A DNA stretch of 64,000 nucleotides, taken from the NCBI GenBank assembly GCA_016648135.1, contig JADDOH010010020.1, forward strand, positions 1 through 64,000. The letters run 5' to 3'. A program made the translations under genes and the position numbers. The notes under the pieces are model-generated. The model had not been told where the DNA came from, did not search any database, and saw only the letters and a list, made by a program, of their open reading frames with translations. This document shows positions 21,937 through 32,276 of this stretch, piece by piece; the first letter of the stretch is position 1; every line of letters starts with the position of its first letter. The DNA is from Agrypnia vestita. Taxonomy: Eukaryota; Arthropoda; Insecta; Trichoptera; Phryganeidae.

Positions 21937-22461
21937 TTATAGTTGGCCGAGTTTTAGCATTTTTGTCACATTTGTTTTGAATTTGTCAGTGGTCAGTTGT
22001 TTGGTCTGTTGTGGCAGGTAGTTGTATAGTTTTGATCCGTTGCAAATTAGTCGGGATTGTCCGGATTTTTGTAATGCTTTCGATGTTTAATTGTTGTGTT
22101 ATACAGTTTCAGTTGGTGTCCGGTATTTCAGATCATAGACCATTTTTAGTATTTTGTTTTGCTGTCGTTAGAGTCTGTTTAGGTTAGTTTTGTGTCCGGT
22201 TCCCCAGAAGGGTATCAAGTATCCTATTCTACTCTTGACGTATGCCTGGTACATCAGAATTTTTAAGGTCTTCGGTGGATTTCGTGTATTTTGTGGAATA
22301 GGCTGGTCAGTTTAGTCAATGAGTCAATTACTTTGTCTATTTGAAAGGTCCATTTGAGGTGCCTGTCTATGTTGAGTCCTAAGTATTTAGTATTTTCTAG
22401 TTCAGTGAGTGTTTCGTTGTGTATTTTTATGCCTATTTTATGCGTTTTCCGTTTGGCCTCA
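21937..22461 (-). pseudogene. non-LTR retrotransposon reverse transcriptase, C-terminal part
   Basis: Minus-strand LINE ORF2 remnant. From the right it encodes KRIKIGIKIHNETLTELENT, KYLGLNIDRHLKWTFQIDK and LTKLTSLFHKI. In a shifted frame it continues LKILMYQAYVKSRIGYLIPF, WGTGHKTNLNRL, QQNKILKMVYDLKYRTPTE, SRLICNGSKLYNYLPQQTK and LTTDKFKTNVTKMLKLGQL, then a stop at 21937-21939. 'YLGxxIDxxLxWxxHI' is the RT thumb region, and 'QxxxLRxIxxxxxxxP' with the following 'SRxxxNGxKLYNxLP' marks the C-terminus of Jockey/CR1-like LINEs. At least three frame changes and a stop make it inactive. The 3' flank ends in an A-rich tract (minus strand) at about 21815-21840. Confidence 0.85.
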
Positions 22462-22464
22462 AAT

Positions 22465-23775
22465 AAATGTACCGTTTATGTATTAAGAAAATAAAAAAAT
22501 ACTTATTTTTACGTCTATTTACAAATTTCCGCTTAATTTTCACGTAAATCCGCGTGGCCTAAAAGGTTGCACTCAGAATTTCCCGGCTGTCTGTCCGGTT
22601 GCCCTGTTTTGTTGCCACTTGTATTGGAAATCTCTGCGCGTTACGGAGGTGTGATTCCTCTTTACCTCTGCTCTCCGCGTGCACTTTAATTCCGACAGCT
22701 GCGCCCCCGCCATTGTGAGGATTTCTCGCGTGTCGTCTTTAAGATTTGTTTCTAGAAAAATCCCCGTTCCGCATGGTCATCATAACAACGCTGCTGCCGC
22801 GTTTTGTCTTCTTTTTTCGCTTCGTGAGTAACTCCGCGCATTGTTAGCATATACTCGTCTACCACTCCAGCACGACTCTAATACTCTGTCAGGAACGGAA
22901 TGTATGGCTTTGTATTGCGTCTCCTTATGTTTGCAGCAACATAACTCTCTAGAAAAAGTGTACATAATTTCAGCAAAAAAATATATGATAATAAACACCT
23001 TGTTTTAACTTTTAATCACGATTAATTTTTAAAAAATACAAAAATTCCACATTTTTCGAGAGCGACGCCTATTTCTTCGGGACAAGAATATATTAAAACT
23101 TATTTTCTTAAGTTACTTAAGTATAGACAAATAGATTTGTTAATTATGGTGGGAGGGGATTCAAAATTAGGATTACAAATTAAGTAGGCACAAAGTAATT
23201 ACAATGGAAACAGGTTGAGAGGGCAGTTTTCATAATTTATTTGATCATTTATAATATTTATAAATAATCAAATTTGTTAATTATAAATAATATCAATGTT
23301 TTTATTAACACTTTTCCTAATTTTTCTACGTTATCCAAGTGTTGGATTTTGAAACCTGTATTTAAATCAAGAGAGTGATTACACTCTATTAGAGGATTCT
23401 AAAATTCTGAATTATTGTTATTGTTTAGACATCTCAAATGCACATTAACTCTTAATTCAAAATCTGTTTTCCCTTTATAAAAATAGTAGATAAATAATTA
23501 ACTTATAATTTAATTGATAAATGTTCGAATGTTTCATTCCTTATCCCTATCCTTGTTTTTAAAAATATAATTTTGTAAATTTGTTAATCATATAGAATGA
23601 TGGCTGTATTGAATTTGGAGTTTGATTATTAACTAATATTATTTTCCATTGTTTCCCATTATCATTGGGTAAATAAATGTATGACCTATATATATTCTTA
23701 TGTATTATTTTAATTGTTAAGCATCTAATGTGTTCTTCTGTATAGAAAGATGGACAAATATTACACAGAATGGCT
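22465..23775. other. stretch without recognisable genes
   Basis: 22540-22760 is GC-richer unique-looking DNA. The remainder is AT-rich with no motif-bearing ORF. Confidence 0.4.
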
Positions 23776-23777
23776 TA

Positions 23778-23925
23778 TGCCCGAATACAGAGTCAATAAT
23801 TCAATGATTTAAAGTTTAAAGAACGCCTTGAGAGTGTAAGTTTATACTGCAAACCACGTTTAAAAAGCATACCTTAACCTTTAAATCATTAAGTATTATT
23901 GACTTGGCCTTGGCCTTGGCCTTAG
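23778..23925. mobile_element. MITE family M1, copy 2, ending in a (TTGGCC)n run
   Basis: Left end gcccgaatacagagtcaata and right part aacctttaaatcattaagta, then tattgactt, match copy 1. The extreme right end has been replaced by a short repeat of ttggcc units at 23903-23924. Confidence 0.65.
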
Positions 23926-24385
23926 TATGTCTTGTTTGTCTTTTGCTTAAATTAAATTAAACAATTAGGTACTTAAAAGTTACTTTTTTACTTCAATCAA
24001 ATTTATTTTACTGCAATAAATGCTGAAAGTCCACGCGAATCTGAACGTTGACAGTTGTATTCAATTCGCTTGTTTCAGATTTAACTGAAGCGATGCGAAA
24101 GGAAATCTAAGCTCGCTCGTGTAACGAGTTGGGACATGACTCCATTTATTTTTCCTCTTCACCTAGTTTCCCATCTTCCGAACCCGAGGCCCGCTCTCAT
24201 CCATCCACCGTCTGTTCAATTATTCAAACAGTTTGTGATGTGCTCTGAGATTACGTTTTTAAATGTGAACATTCGGAATGTAGATCCGAATATGTAGATA
24301 TATTGTAATATTTCCTTCTCCATTTATTACGTAACAACGAAACGGAACGAGCGTTGTGTTGATCTGCATGTGGAAATCGTATCTC
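23926..24385. other. unassigned sequence
   Basis: No repeat, RNA gene or coding motif recognised. Confidence 0.35.
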
Positions 24386-24388
24386 TTA

Positions 24389-24532
24389 GGCCCGGTTGTT
24401 TCAAATTCGATCAAAGTAAGCGTAGAGTTTAAACTGAAATTTTACGTTCTCCACCAATCAGACGATCCGTTTTCGTAAAAATCTATGCTTTTATCGACCG
24501 CTTACTTTGATCGAACTTGAAACAACCGGGCC
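24389..24532. mobile_element. PIF/Harbinger-like MITE, 144 bp, TTA target duplication
   Basis: Inverted ends GGCCCGGTTGTTTCAA extend about 33 bp with one mismatch (then ttcgatcaaagtaagc). They are flanked on both sides by TTA (24386-24388 and 24533-24535). A three-base TWA duplication with a GG-start terminal repeat is the usual PIF/Harbinger pattern; superfamily assignment is inferred from that alone. Confidence 0.75.
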
Positions 24533-24817
24533 TTAGGGGAGAGCTTCTGAGAACATGCTTTATTGGCACACATTTTGGAATACAATTGCATATATTATTA
24601 ATAATCACCTTGAATTTTGTTCGACAATACGGTCACCCACAAATAAATTTAACATTAACAGAATCGAAAGCAGAATATTTTGAGTATGTCCAAATTTTTC
24701 AGTACTGGATTTTGTCACAGGGACATCATTAATCAATCAATATTTATTATAGATGTCTCACAGAGACGAAACTGTATTTTTATGGGAAAGTAGGTATAGA
24801 AGTCTTCGGGTGTACAT

Positions 24818-27158
24818 TAGGGTGGAGCACGGATGTATGAACAAAATTTTTTTTCTAATTTAAAGTTGTAATAGGGGGGGATTGGTGCCTTATATTAAAA
24901 TAAAAATACATATTATTTTTCAATTGATTTGGTGAACGTCTTTTGCCTCCGCACTGACCTCAAAAATTTAAATTTAGTGAAAAAAGTTTAGTATCATTAT
25001 GGATTAATATTGAGCTTAATATAATAGTAAATGAGTAATTAATGATACTTAATATAAATTTTTGATATTTATTTTTAATCTATAATCAAAAATATTAACA
25101 AATTAAAATAGTAATATTATAAAAACAAACAATCAATATGCTCGAAAATCTCTTTTTTTACTCAAACAGTCATTATGTTCCGTGATTCCAGTTTGGCTTT
25201 CATTGCACCCAATCGTGAGTTTTTTGTGCATTGAGAAGTGGCAGCTTCTGTTGTTATTTTTACAGCCCGTTCAATAGCTTGAGTATGGCATGGAAACCTT
25301 TAAAATAACAGTTCAACCTCACCACCTGATTCACCGATATATTGAATTTTTTGGTCAGACAAGCGTTTCAGAATCGGTGGTTCAGTTAATATTTCCTGAT
25401 AACTTATTAAATCAATATATGTTGAAGTATTGAAATTTACTGACGGCACTTCAAACAACCTCGGTGTTGTTTGAGGCATACTGCGTGCCTTTAATATGCG
25501 CCAGGCTACCAGTTCTCGAATGTGGCATTAGTTATCATTGCAAGAAGGATGCTCTCGGGATGTGCAAAATAGCAATGGCGTTGAGCGACAGGATCGATAA
25601 CCTTTTTTTAGATCTTCTAGTAGATACCTGGAGGCCATAATTATCTTTGCATGATGGTTTATTTTTAATATTTAACCAAGATGATGCGTACAGCAAATGT
25701 AGAAAAAATCGTCAAATTTTCCGATGTTGTCTCTATTGTTACCAATAAACGTAGCATTCAATTACCACGTGTGACCCAATAGGCATGTGACATTTTGCCT
25801 GGAGGTTTATGTGCCAGATTTTCTGGGAAATCACATGAGAGGACCGCTGAGACAATCTTGTGCAAGTACTGTTGATCTGTACTCAAATATTGGGCCATTT
25901 CTGGAATCAATCATTCAATGCGCTGAAATTTTTAACGGACAATTGTTCACAGGTCTCAAGTGCTTTCCCCAATGGCCCAGTGTAAGACTTTGCCTCCGAA
26001 GTATACCCATCAATATGAAGAAACAAATGTTTCAAAGAAAGTTCGTTCATGTGGAGTAAACAAATTATCCACTTGAGCGGTTTTTGTAGCCTTTTTTCAG
26101 GCAGTCTTATAACACCGCCATACTTTGCTTATGGTGTTTATAAAATTATTTGAACTTCTAAGCCTTTCGGACGTTAACGATGCCGAAGAAGTACTTCTAA
26201 AACAGTAACGAAGTATTTAAGGTGGTTCTCTCGTTCCAGTTTCCTCTTTATGGTCTTTTGCAAATTTTTCGTAACGGTTACATGGATTCTGCCTATTTTC
26301 ATATCCCAAGAGGTTCTTTGATTAATTAAAAAGGTTTATTCTTGTTTAGGAATCTTTTTATCAATAAGATAGATACATTAAACGAATTCTTTACCCTTGC
26401 ATGCTGCAATATCAAAAAATAACTTACTGTTTTGCCGAAAACTTTCTAACTTTTCCGGAAAGAATCTCTTGATAGACTTGAGTAGGTTTTTGCATTTTAA
26501 ATTATATGCTTTTAACATCTGTACGACCCTTGTTCATGTTTCTATCGGAATAGATGCAGTTCGCAATATATTTTCAATTCTGGATGTCACTATATATGTT
26601 ATTTCTGAAAATGTTGGTCTCTCTCCCACTGCAACTTTAGTTGATGTCTTATAGATTCATAGTATTTCATGACACCTTCATAAGTAGGTTGTTCTCTTTT
26701 ATCTCACAAACATTTATTAAATAGGCGAACGAGCGTGTAACGCAAGCGAAAAACAATAGCGCACTGATGACTGACGACGCGACATGACATGACGAGTGTT
26801 GCTAGCTGTCCCCTCTCGCGCTCCCTCACATCCCTTATTATAAGTTATCAACTTAACAACAACAATCAATATAACAATATATTATAAGATGCATTCCTTT
26901 CATTTTTTTTTAATATAAACTATAGTTGCAATAATTTAGTGAAATAAATTAAATGCGTTTATTAAAATTTCATACATTTGCATGGCGTCAAAATAGAGTC
27001 TAAAAACCAAATTTATTCAATAATTCAATGACGTTGCAGAGGCTATTATTGTAAACCAAATCAATTATATTTTCCATGGCTTAATTTAAGTCTAAAAGGC
27101 ACCAACTTTTCACTATTAGATCACTATCAAACGAGAAAAAATAAATCGCTCCACCCTA
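24818..27158 (-). mobile_element. decayed 2.3-kb DNA transposon with terminal repeats
   Basis: Short inverted ends TAGGGTGGAGC at 24818 and gctccaccctA at 27158 bracket a decayed minus-strand protein. Beyond the first 11 bases the ends diverge, and no target duplication is obvious. Size and gene content suggest a once-autonomous element. I cannot name the superfamily. Confidence 0.65.
25150..26700 (-). pseudogene. transposon protein of the 'FPCHTQAVER' type, heavily broken
   Basis: Minus-strand remnant of a protein common as multi-copy 'uncharacterised' ORFs in arthropod genomes. Blocks seen in order: IENILRTASIPIE near 26560; NLLKSIKRFFPEKLESF with KLFFDIAACKGK near 26430; LKHLFLHIDGYTSEAKSYTG at about 26040-25980; YLHKIVSAVLSCDFPEN and PGKMSHAYWVTRGN at about 25870-25755; ILKARSMPQTTPRLFEVP and VNFNTSTYIDLI at about 25500-25410; EPPILKRLSDQKI; and FPCHTQAIERAVKITTEAA at about 25302-25240, then KNSRLGAMKAKLESRN. 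The conserved 'FPCHTQAVERxVKxVTEAS' and 'HSRWLTxAxRxL' motifs are established features of this family as I recall it. Its biochemical role is not known to me; a transposase is the natural guess from the flanking inverted ends. Multiple stops and frame changes show it is dead. Confidence 0.65.
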
Positions 27159-27159
27159 G

Positions 27160-27278
27160 TGCTTTCGACCTATCGTACGGCTGGCTTAAGTGATCACTTT
27201 ACACAATGTAACGTTCACCATTTCCACCCATGATAGAATAATACCATGTCTACTAATTTTTGGATGTTGTATATATTT
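27160..27278. other. short unassigned spacer
   Basis: Joins the decayed transposon to the perfect hairpin; nothing recognised. Confidence 0.3.
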
Positions 27279-27347
27279 AAATTATACGCCACGTTTCACA
27301 TATGAGCAACAATCCTCAGCTCATATGTGAAACGTGGCGTATAATTT
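27279..27347. repeat. perfect 29-bp inverted repeat (hairpin), 11-nt loop
   Basis: The left arm 27279-27307 (aaattatacgccacgtttca...) is matched without error by the right arm 27319-27347; the loop is aacaatcctca. An RNA from either strand would fold into a 69-nt perfect stem-loop. It is not obviously a transposon end, since no target duplication or second copy is present here. Confidence 0.9.
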
Positions 27348-27815
27348 GCGAAAAAGCGAACGAATCGATCGATTTAAATTTTTAAAGCATTTTTTTGCAT
27401 TGACTAACATTCAATATGTCGCCGTAAACTGTAGGTACGTGTCTGGTAGCTGTGATTGTCGATTTTTTTTTTTTGGTGAAACTCGTAACTTGTAGTTGTG
27501 TAACAATATTTTTCAGAAAAAAATTTCTCCATATAAGTGCGCCTTTTTTGTAGTTTTATGCGTGCAATATGTTCGGAGAAAACAAAAAAAAACTTACGAC
27601 AAAAAACGTGTAATCAAGATGGCAAGCAAGGCACAACTAGCTAACAAAATTAGTCAGTTAAAAGAAGTAATTTTTTAGTGTACCTAAAATATTCACCCCT
27701 CTGTGTATGTAACTTTTCTCCTGGCTTGTGGAGAGCATCAATAATGGAATTTCATATTTGAAATTTATTTAGAAAATGTTTTGGTCTCGATTTAGAATAA
27801 TTATATTAAGCATTT
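27348..27815. other. AT-rich stretch, no supported gene
   Basis: A 60-codon ORF at 27496-27678 includes a lysine-rich segment but no recognised domain. Not called. Confidence 0.35.
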
Positions 27816-27818
27816 TCT

Positions 27819-27940
27819 TTAATATAACTGGTTGCGGGTATTTTATACGAACTGGATGTATTTTATTCTCGACGTTGCTTTGAATTCTTATCGGCAGAAC
27901 ATACGGTTCGTATAAAATATCCGCAAACAGTTATATTTAA
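27819..27940. mobile_element. foldback MITE (family M2), copy 1
   Basis: Inverted arms ataactggttgcgggtattt and ggttcgtataaaatatccgc / aaacagttat. The interior contains attctcgacgtt, a word also at the start of the inner arm of copies 2 and 3. It is shorter than the copy at 37705-37888, so an internal deletion is likely. Confidence 0.6.
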
Positions 27941-27944
27941 ATAT

Positions 27945-28690
27945 ATCTAACGACCGTAATAACGACCTTAACTGTTTAATAAGCATTTTATTATATCTTG
28001 GATTATAATCTATGTTAAATCACGCATTTTCGCCATTATCATCAGATTCATAACCTATATTATATCATTAGATCAAATTTATAACTTAACCCACCCTAAC
28101 CTGGAAGATAATATGTACATGGTACATCACGTATTTTCGCCTTTATCATCAGATTTATTAGTAACATTTTTTTTTAATTAATGTTCACTATTTCACATTT
28201 ATTACTGGAAGACTTGATTTTGACAGTGCGGTAAATTGTTTCAATAATTAACGAGATAGTCTTAAATGAAGGCCGCTTATTAGAACAAATATTATATTAT
28301 ACATAGGTTATATATATATACAAATATTATACTCGTAGAAGTAGCAAAAGCTTCGTGGGAGTCTTCTTCATTCAATCTTGAATTAAAAATATACTTTACA
28401 CTTTGGGTGAAATGTCGACAGATACCGAGATAAATGAATAAAGGAGGGCCCTCGGAGTTTTTGCTACTAGCTATGAGATTCCCTGTATATTTAAGTATGT
28501 TCTTGAAATCCATTCAAACCGCCATATATACTAATATTGCTTCTTCAAATCACTTTTGATTTTATTTGCATAAATAAATTTATGTTCATAAATAAAACTT
28601 ATACCTACCTAAGTATAACCTTATTTAATAAAAATAATATAATATATTTATATTTAAATAATTCCAACTTATAGATAGTCGGATAGAGTA
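27945..28690. other. AT-rich stretch without recognisable genes
   Basis: Contains a partly duplicated phrase (cacgcattttcgccattatcatcaga at about 28021-28046 and cacgtattttcgcctttatcatcaga at about 28127-28152), a local direct repeat about 106 bp apart. No gene seen. Confidence 0.45.
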
Positions 28691-28696
28691 ACGAAT

Positions 28697-28974
28697 GTTG
28701 AAGTCCTCCGGCGTATGAATAAAGACCGAGGAGTGCTGCGGTCTATCAAGATAAGAAAGCTGGAAAGTAGAAAGGACATATTATGAGAGGACCAAAATAT
28801 AGTCTAAACCAGCTCATCATCCTGGGAAATATAAGTGGTAAAAGAAGCGTAGGAAGACGCCGCATCTCATGGCTGCGTAACTTGAGGGACTGGTGTACGT
28901 GTAACTCGACTGAGTTGTTCCGTGCCGCGGTAAATAAAGTCGTTTTCACCAGATTGCTCGGCGGCCTCCGATAG
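28697..28974 (+). pseudogene. non-LTR retrotransposon RT C-terminal fragment
   Basis: Plus-strand LINE end. VEVLRRMNKDRGVLRSIKIR and KLE come first. After a frame change at about 28765 the frame reads MRGPKYSLNQLIILGNISGK, RSVGRRRISWLRNLRDWCT, STELFRAAVNKV and TRLLGGLR, then a stop. The 'HIMRGxKYxLLQLIIxGKIxGKRxxGRRxxSWLxNLRxW' phrase is a well-known C-terminal signature of LINE-encoded proteins in insects. One frameshift and loss of the RT core show it is a truncated copy. No poly-A tail or target duplication was clear. Confidence 0.85.
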
Positions 28975-28989
28975 GAGATGGCACCATAG

Positions 28990-29890
28990 AAAGAAGAATT
29001 TCAGCATCTTTTTTGTCAAAAAATAGTCTTCCTGTACTGTTATATGATATTTTTTCGACGAGTAATATTTTTTTTTTCCGGAAAATAAATTAAACGAACA
29101 AAATATTATTTCGCTCCCCCGTGTGCGACTCAGTCCTACAGAGGATCAAACGGACGCGTCGGAACGGAAATGTCTTTTGAAGACATCTTTATATGTTTAC
29201 GTAATTTCAACGAAAACCGGAAAGAAGATATCTTATTTATTCCACGAATGTTTGAATTTTCCGTGACCAATTTAAAGGGACTTCCGTTCAGTTACCTTCT
29301 CACCTTTACAAGTGCCCGTGCATATCGTGCCGTACAACGCTGGGCAGCAACAAGAAAGACAATTACTGTCCCGACTTACACTTCCGCTTCTTCCTTACTC
29401 ACGCGTGTAAGACGCGCGGTAAAAGCTGACACAAACACAGTACTATAGTAGGTATTAGTGTTTCTTTTGTACATTTTGATTAACCTAGAGTTACCTAAAA
29501 ATCTTAAAATAATGTAAAATTACCAGTAGTCACATTACGGAAAAACTATATAACCGATGTTAATAATAAAACACTAAATAATATTGTATAAAAAATATAT
29601 ATATATATATATATATTATTTATATATATTAATTTAATAACAGCAATTACTTCTCCGTGGACTCTACTGCATTGATAAATGCGCGTTAGCGAGACAAACA
29701 GTGTTTTCTTGTTGCGTACTCAACATGGCAGCGCGTCGGCATCAATTCCTATACACTCTCATTCGCTTTTTAAATATGATTTTTTGCCCGTAATTCGCAT
29801 TTTTTAAATATGATTTTTTGCCCGTTATTTTGCCCGTTCGCCGTAATACCCACACTTCTTGTGAAAAATGCACTCTACTTGAGGTATTGA
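28990..29890. other. unassigned stretch with simple repeats
   Basis: Contains (TA)n at about 29593-29632 and a 32-bp tandem duplication at 29761-29825. The ORF at 29170-29448 has no recognised domain and sits in mixed-composition DNA; not called. Confidence 0.4.
29761..29825 (+). repeat. 32-bp tandem duplication
   Basis: Two copies of attcgc...ttttaaatatgattttttg-cccgt at 29761-29792 and 29793-29825, with a trailing extra 'tgcccgtt'. Confidence 0.75.
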
Positions 29891-29894
29891 AACA

Positions 29895-30013
29895 AAAGTA
29901 TATTTTATATGATCCCAATGAATGTGTTGAGATTAGATTCACGACGTTTCGCTGGTGTCATATCTCAAGTCTTCAGGACGGTACTCTATCGTGCGGGGGT
30001 CAAGTCGAACTGA
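29895..30013 (+). mobile_element. MITE family M2, copy 2 (left half only)
   Basis: gattcacgacgtttcgctgg, tgtcatatctcaagtcttca and tgcgggggtcaa correspond to the left half of the foldback at 37705-37888. The second arm is missing. The next element begins only 4 bp further on. Confidence 0.6.
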
Positions 30014-30016
30014 TTA

Positions 30017-30630
30017 AGCCATGTATTCACTAGGGGACAAATCGCGAAACATTCCGCTCGGCATGTCGCATCAACATCTACGCTCATATCTCGGGGACAA
30101 TGACGCGGTCATTTGACGTGTACACACCGGGACTCGCATATCTTGTCGCGGAAATGTCACCCGATGAGGTTATGATGACAGCTGCAGTATCTCATTTGGC
30201 GAAAACGGGGTTACGCGCAATTCGAAATGTTTTTTTGGGTCGCAATTTCAAATTAACGATGTTTTACTGTAGTAAATTGAATATTATTAAAAACAAGGTC
30301 CTTTTTGCACGTTTTCTACACGTCACGGAAATGCCGCCCTATGAGGTTATGATGACAACTGCGTATCTGTTTGTGTTAATGAGTTTATCGAAACGTAAGA
30401 GGAGAAAAAAGAGGAGAATGCGAAATTATTTACTGCAAAGAGAAAGAAGGACGGACATTCTATGCGATCTTCGATCGATACAGCTCGGTGAGTTCAAGGA
30501 CAATTTCGTTTCCCCACATTGTCATCTTGACAGATACAGCGCTTGCGTATTCACTTGTAAACATACCACGTGGTGCTGACGCTCCGCGTAATGTTGCAGT
30601 GACAATTTGTCCCCTAGCGAATACATGGCT
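30017..30630. mobile_element. 614-bp terminal-inverted-repeat element, TTA target duplication
   Basis: Ends AGCCATGTATTCACTAGGGG and, inverted, cccctagcgaatacatggct match over about 26 bp with one mismatch. TTA flanks both sides (30014-30016, 30631-30633). Inside, a 40-bp phrase (gaaatgtcacccgatgaggt, then tatgatgaca) occurs twice, at 30147-30186 and 30323-30362. The long ORF at 30100-30579 spans the repeats but has no transposase motif, so I treat it as non-coding. The 3-bp duplication suggests a PIF/Harbinger-like origin. Confidence 0.75.
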
Positions 30631-30633
30631 TTA

Positions 30634-31430
30634 TTTTTACGCGGCCGCAGATCGTATGCCCTGTGTGAACATGTATTACTTCGTTCTACGCCGATGTGCT
30701 ATTTATGCAATGTGGACTGACGATGTCTTCGGTTTATATATTCCTTCACGAACAGATATTATATACAATTGCAACACTTAAATATTTCAAAGATCGTAAT
30801 ATAAACATTAAATTTTTAATGCACTCTACTGATTTAACTTACCAGCGTATTTAAAATTATAATTAATTTATTATTTTCGGAAGTCTGTGAGAAATCATTT
30901 GTAAATTTCCCGCACCTGCGATTCGCTAAATTCTTTTTGGCTAGCTCGATTCGGACATAACGCTGGCGCGCCGCATTAATTTGGGACTCACAATTCTGGA
31001 ATAACAGACTCCCGGGCACCCTTCCCCGTGCAGACCGCGAGGGCGCAGTAAATCACCGAAGAATTCCGGCAATACAACAAATCAGGCGTGCGGGACTCCT
31101 GCTAACCACTCGGTGACTCTTGTTCCATTCTCGCATTCCCCAGTCCACGTCCCCTCCGCGCTTCCGTACCGCCCTTGTACCATTTCACACCTTTCAACCC
31201 TGAAAACTGGTGATAGACATGATATTATTACGTGCCTTGTAAAATATAATAACGAAATTCATTCGCCTTCACTGGCAGATGTACGAGCACAGCGCAGCAA
31301 CACCTACGTACCTGATGTTAATCTAAATATAATAATTTCGTTGTCTGTCCTTCTGTCCGTAAATTCGTGTGACGTCCGTAATTTCGCTCGAATTCACGGC
31401 TAAAAAACGAGATTAAACGGCCGGAAATGG
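30634..31430. other. unassigned stretch
   Basis: 31322-31350 (aaatataataatttcgttgt, then ctgtcc) matches the 42.4/42.86-kb repeat. No gene recognised. Confidence 0.4.
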
Positions 31431-31503
31431 GGCTTGAATCCCGGACCGGCAAACCCGAAGCGGCCGCAACTTGACAATGTTGCTACCGCCCAGCCTGCGT
31501 GGA
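31425..31503 (-). repeat. tRNA-derived SINE-like fragment
   Basis: On the minus strand it includes GGGCGGTAGCAACATTG and, toward its end, the B-box-like GGGATTCAAGCCCC. The overall tRNA shape is weak, so a SINE head or tRNA relic is the most that can be said. Confidence 0.4.
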
Positions 31504-31632
31504 TCGTCAAAAATACCATACATATAGGACTTGGCAAAGACGTGAACCATTGTTCCGTGATTTTTCACGGGTGTACAACTAGTAAAACATTACATTATGA
31601 AGGCGACTGCTACGATATATATTATACATGTG

Positions 31633-31818
31633 TGTATTTTATATCGTAAAATACCAATATCAAGAATTATCACTTTGAACTTTATACGTAGGATTCAAAA
31701 GAACCTTTAGACGCAATTGTATGTATTTTATACGGTAAAGTACCAATCCCGAGTATTATTACTTTGAATTTTATACCCCTTTGTATAAAATTCTAAAGAA
31801 TCTTTAGACCCAATTGCT
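31633..31818 (+). repeat. about 90-bp tandem duplication, diverged
   Basis: Unit 1 (31633-31721) and unit 2 (31722-31818) share tgtattttata.cgtaaa.tacc, then attatcactttgaa and ctttagac.caattg in the same order, with substitutions and a small insertion. Confidence 0.7.
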
Positions 31819-31819
31819 T

Positions 31820-32274
31820 ATATTAATGTCATAACCAGAATTTCAGCTTTTGTATACAACCCACGTTAACTGTATAGTTTTCATCCAGCGTTTACCATTA
31901 GACAGAATTTCGACATGCAAAATAATACTGTCGTTTTAAATTTTAATAGGAGAACCAAATTAACAGCATTTTGGTTTTCCTATTCCAGTTTATGTTTTCC
32001 GAGCAAACTGTTTTATTCATGAAATTATTATTATTACAAACGAGGTTTTTTTTAAAAAAATACTCAAATTCTTTGAATTTCACGGGCTGTTTCATTAAGT
32101 CCCATTAGTTACATTTTTTCTATCGGTACACTTCACCATGTCGTGTCTTGACATCGGTAGCAAAATTGGATGATTACTAACTTGAATGACTGATGTTGAA
32201 ACTGATGTTGAAAAAATTGATTTCAAAATGTTCTCCGATCAAAAATTGATTTGTTTGCTAGAATAAGTAATGGA
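31820..32274. other. unassigned AT-rich stretch
   Basis: No motif or repeat recognised. Confidence 0.3.
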
Positions 32275-32276
32275 TA

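Noticed and set aside
27279..27347. Calling the perfect hairpin a microRNA gene
   Set aside because: Arms are perfectly paired over 29 bp with no bulges, and no known miRNA seed was recognised; expression data would be needed.
30100..30579. 159-codon plus-strand ORF
   Set aside because: Lies wholly within a terminal-inverted-repeat element and runs through its internal direct repeat in two contexts; no transposase motif.
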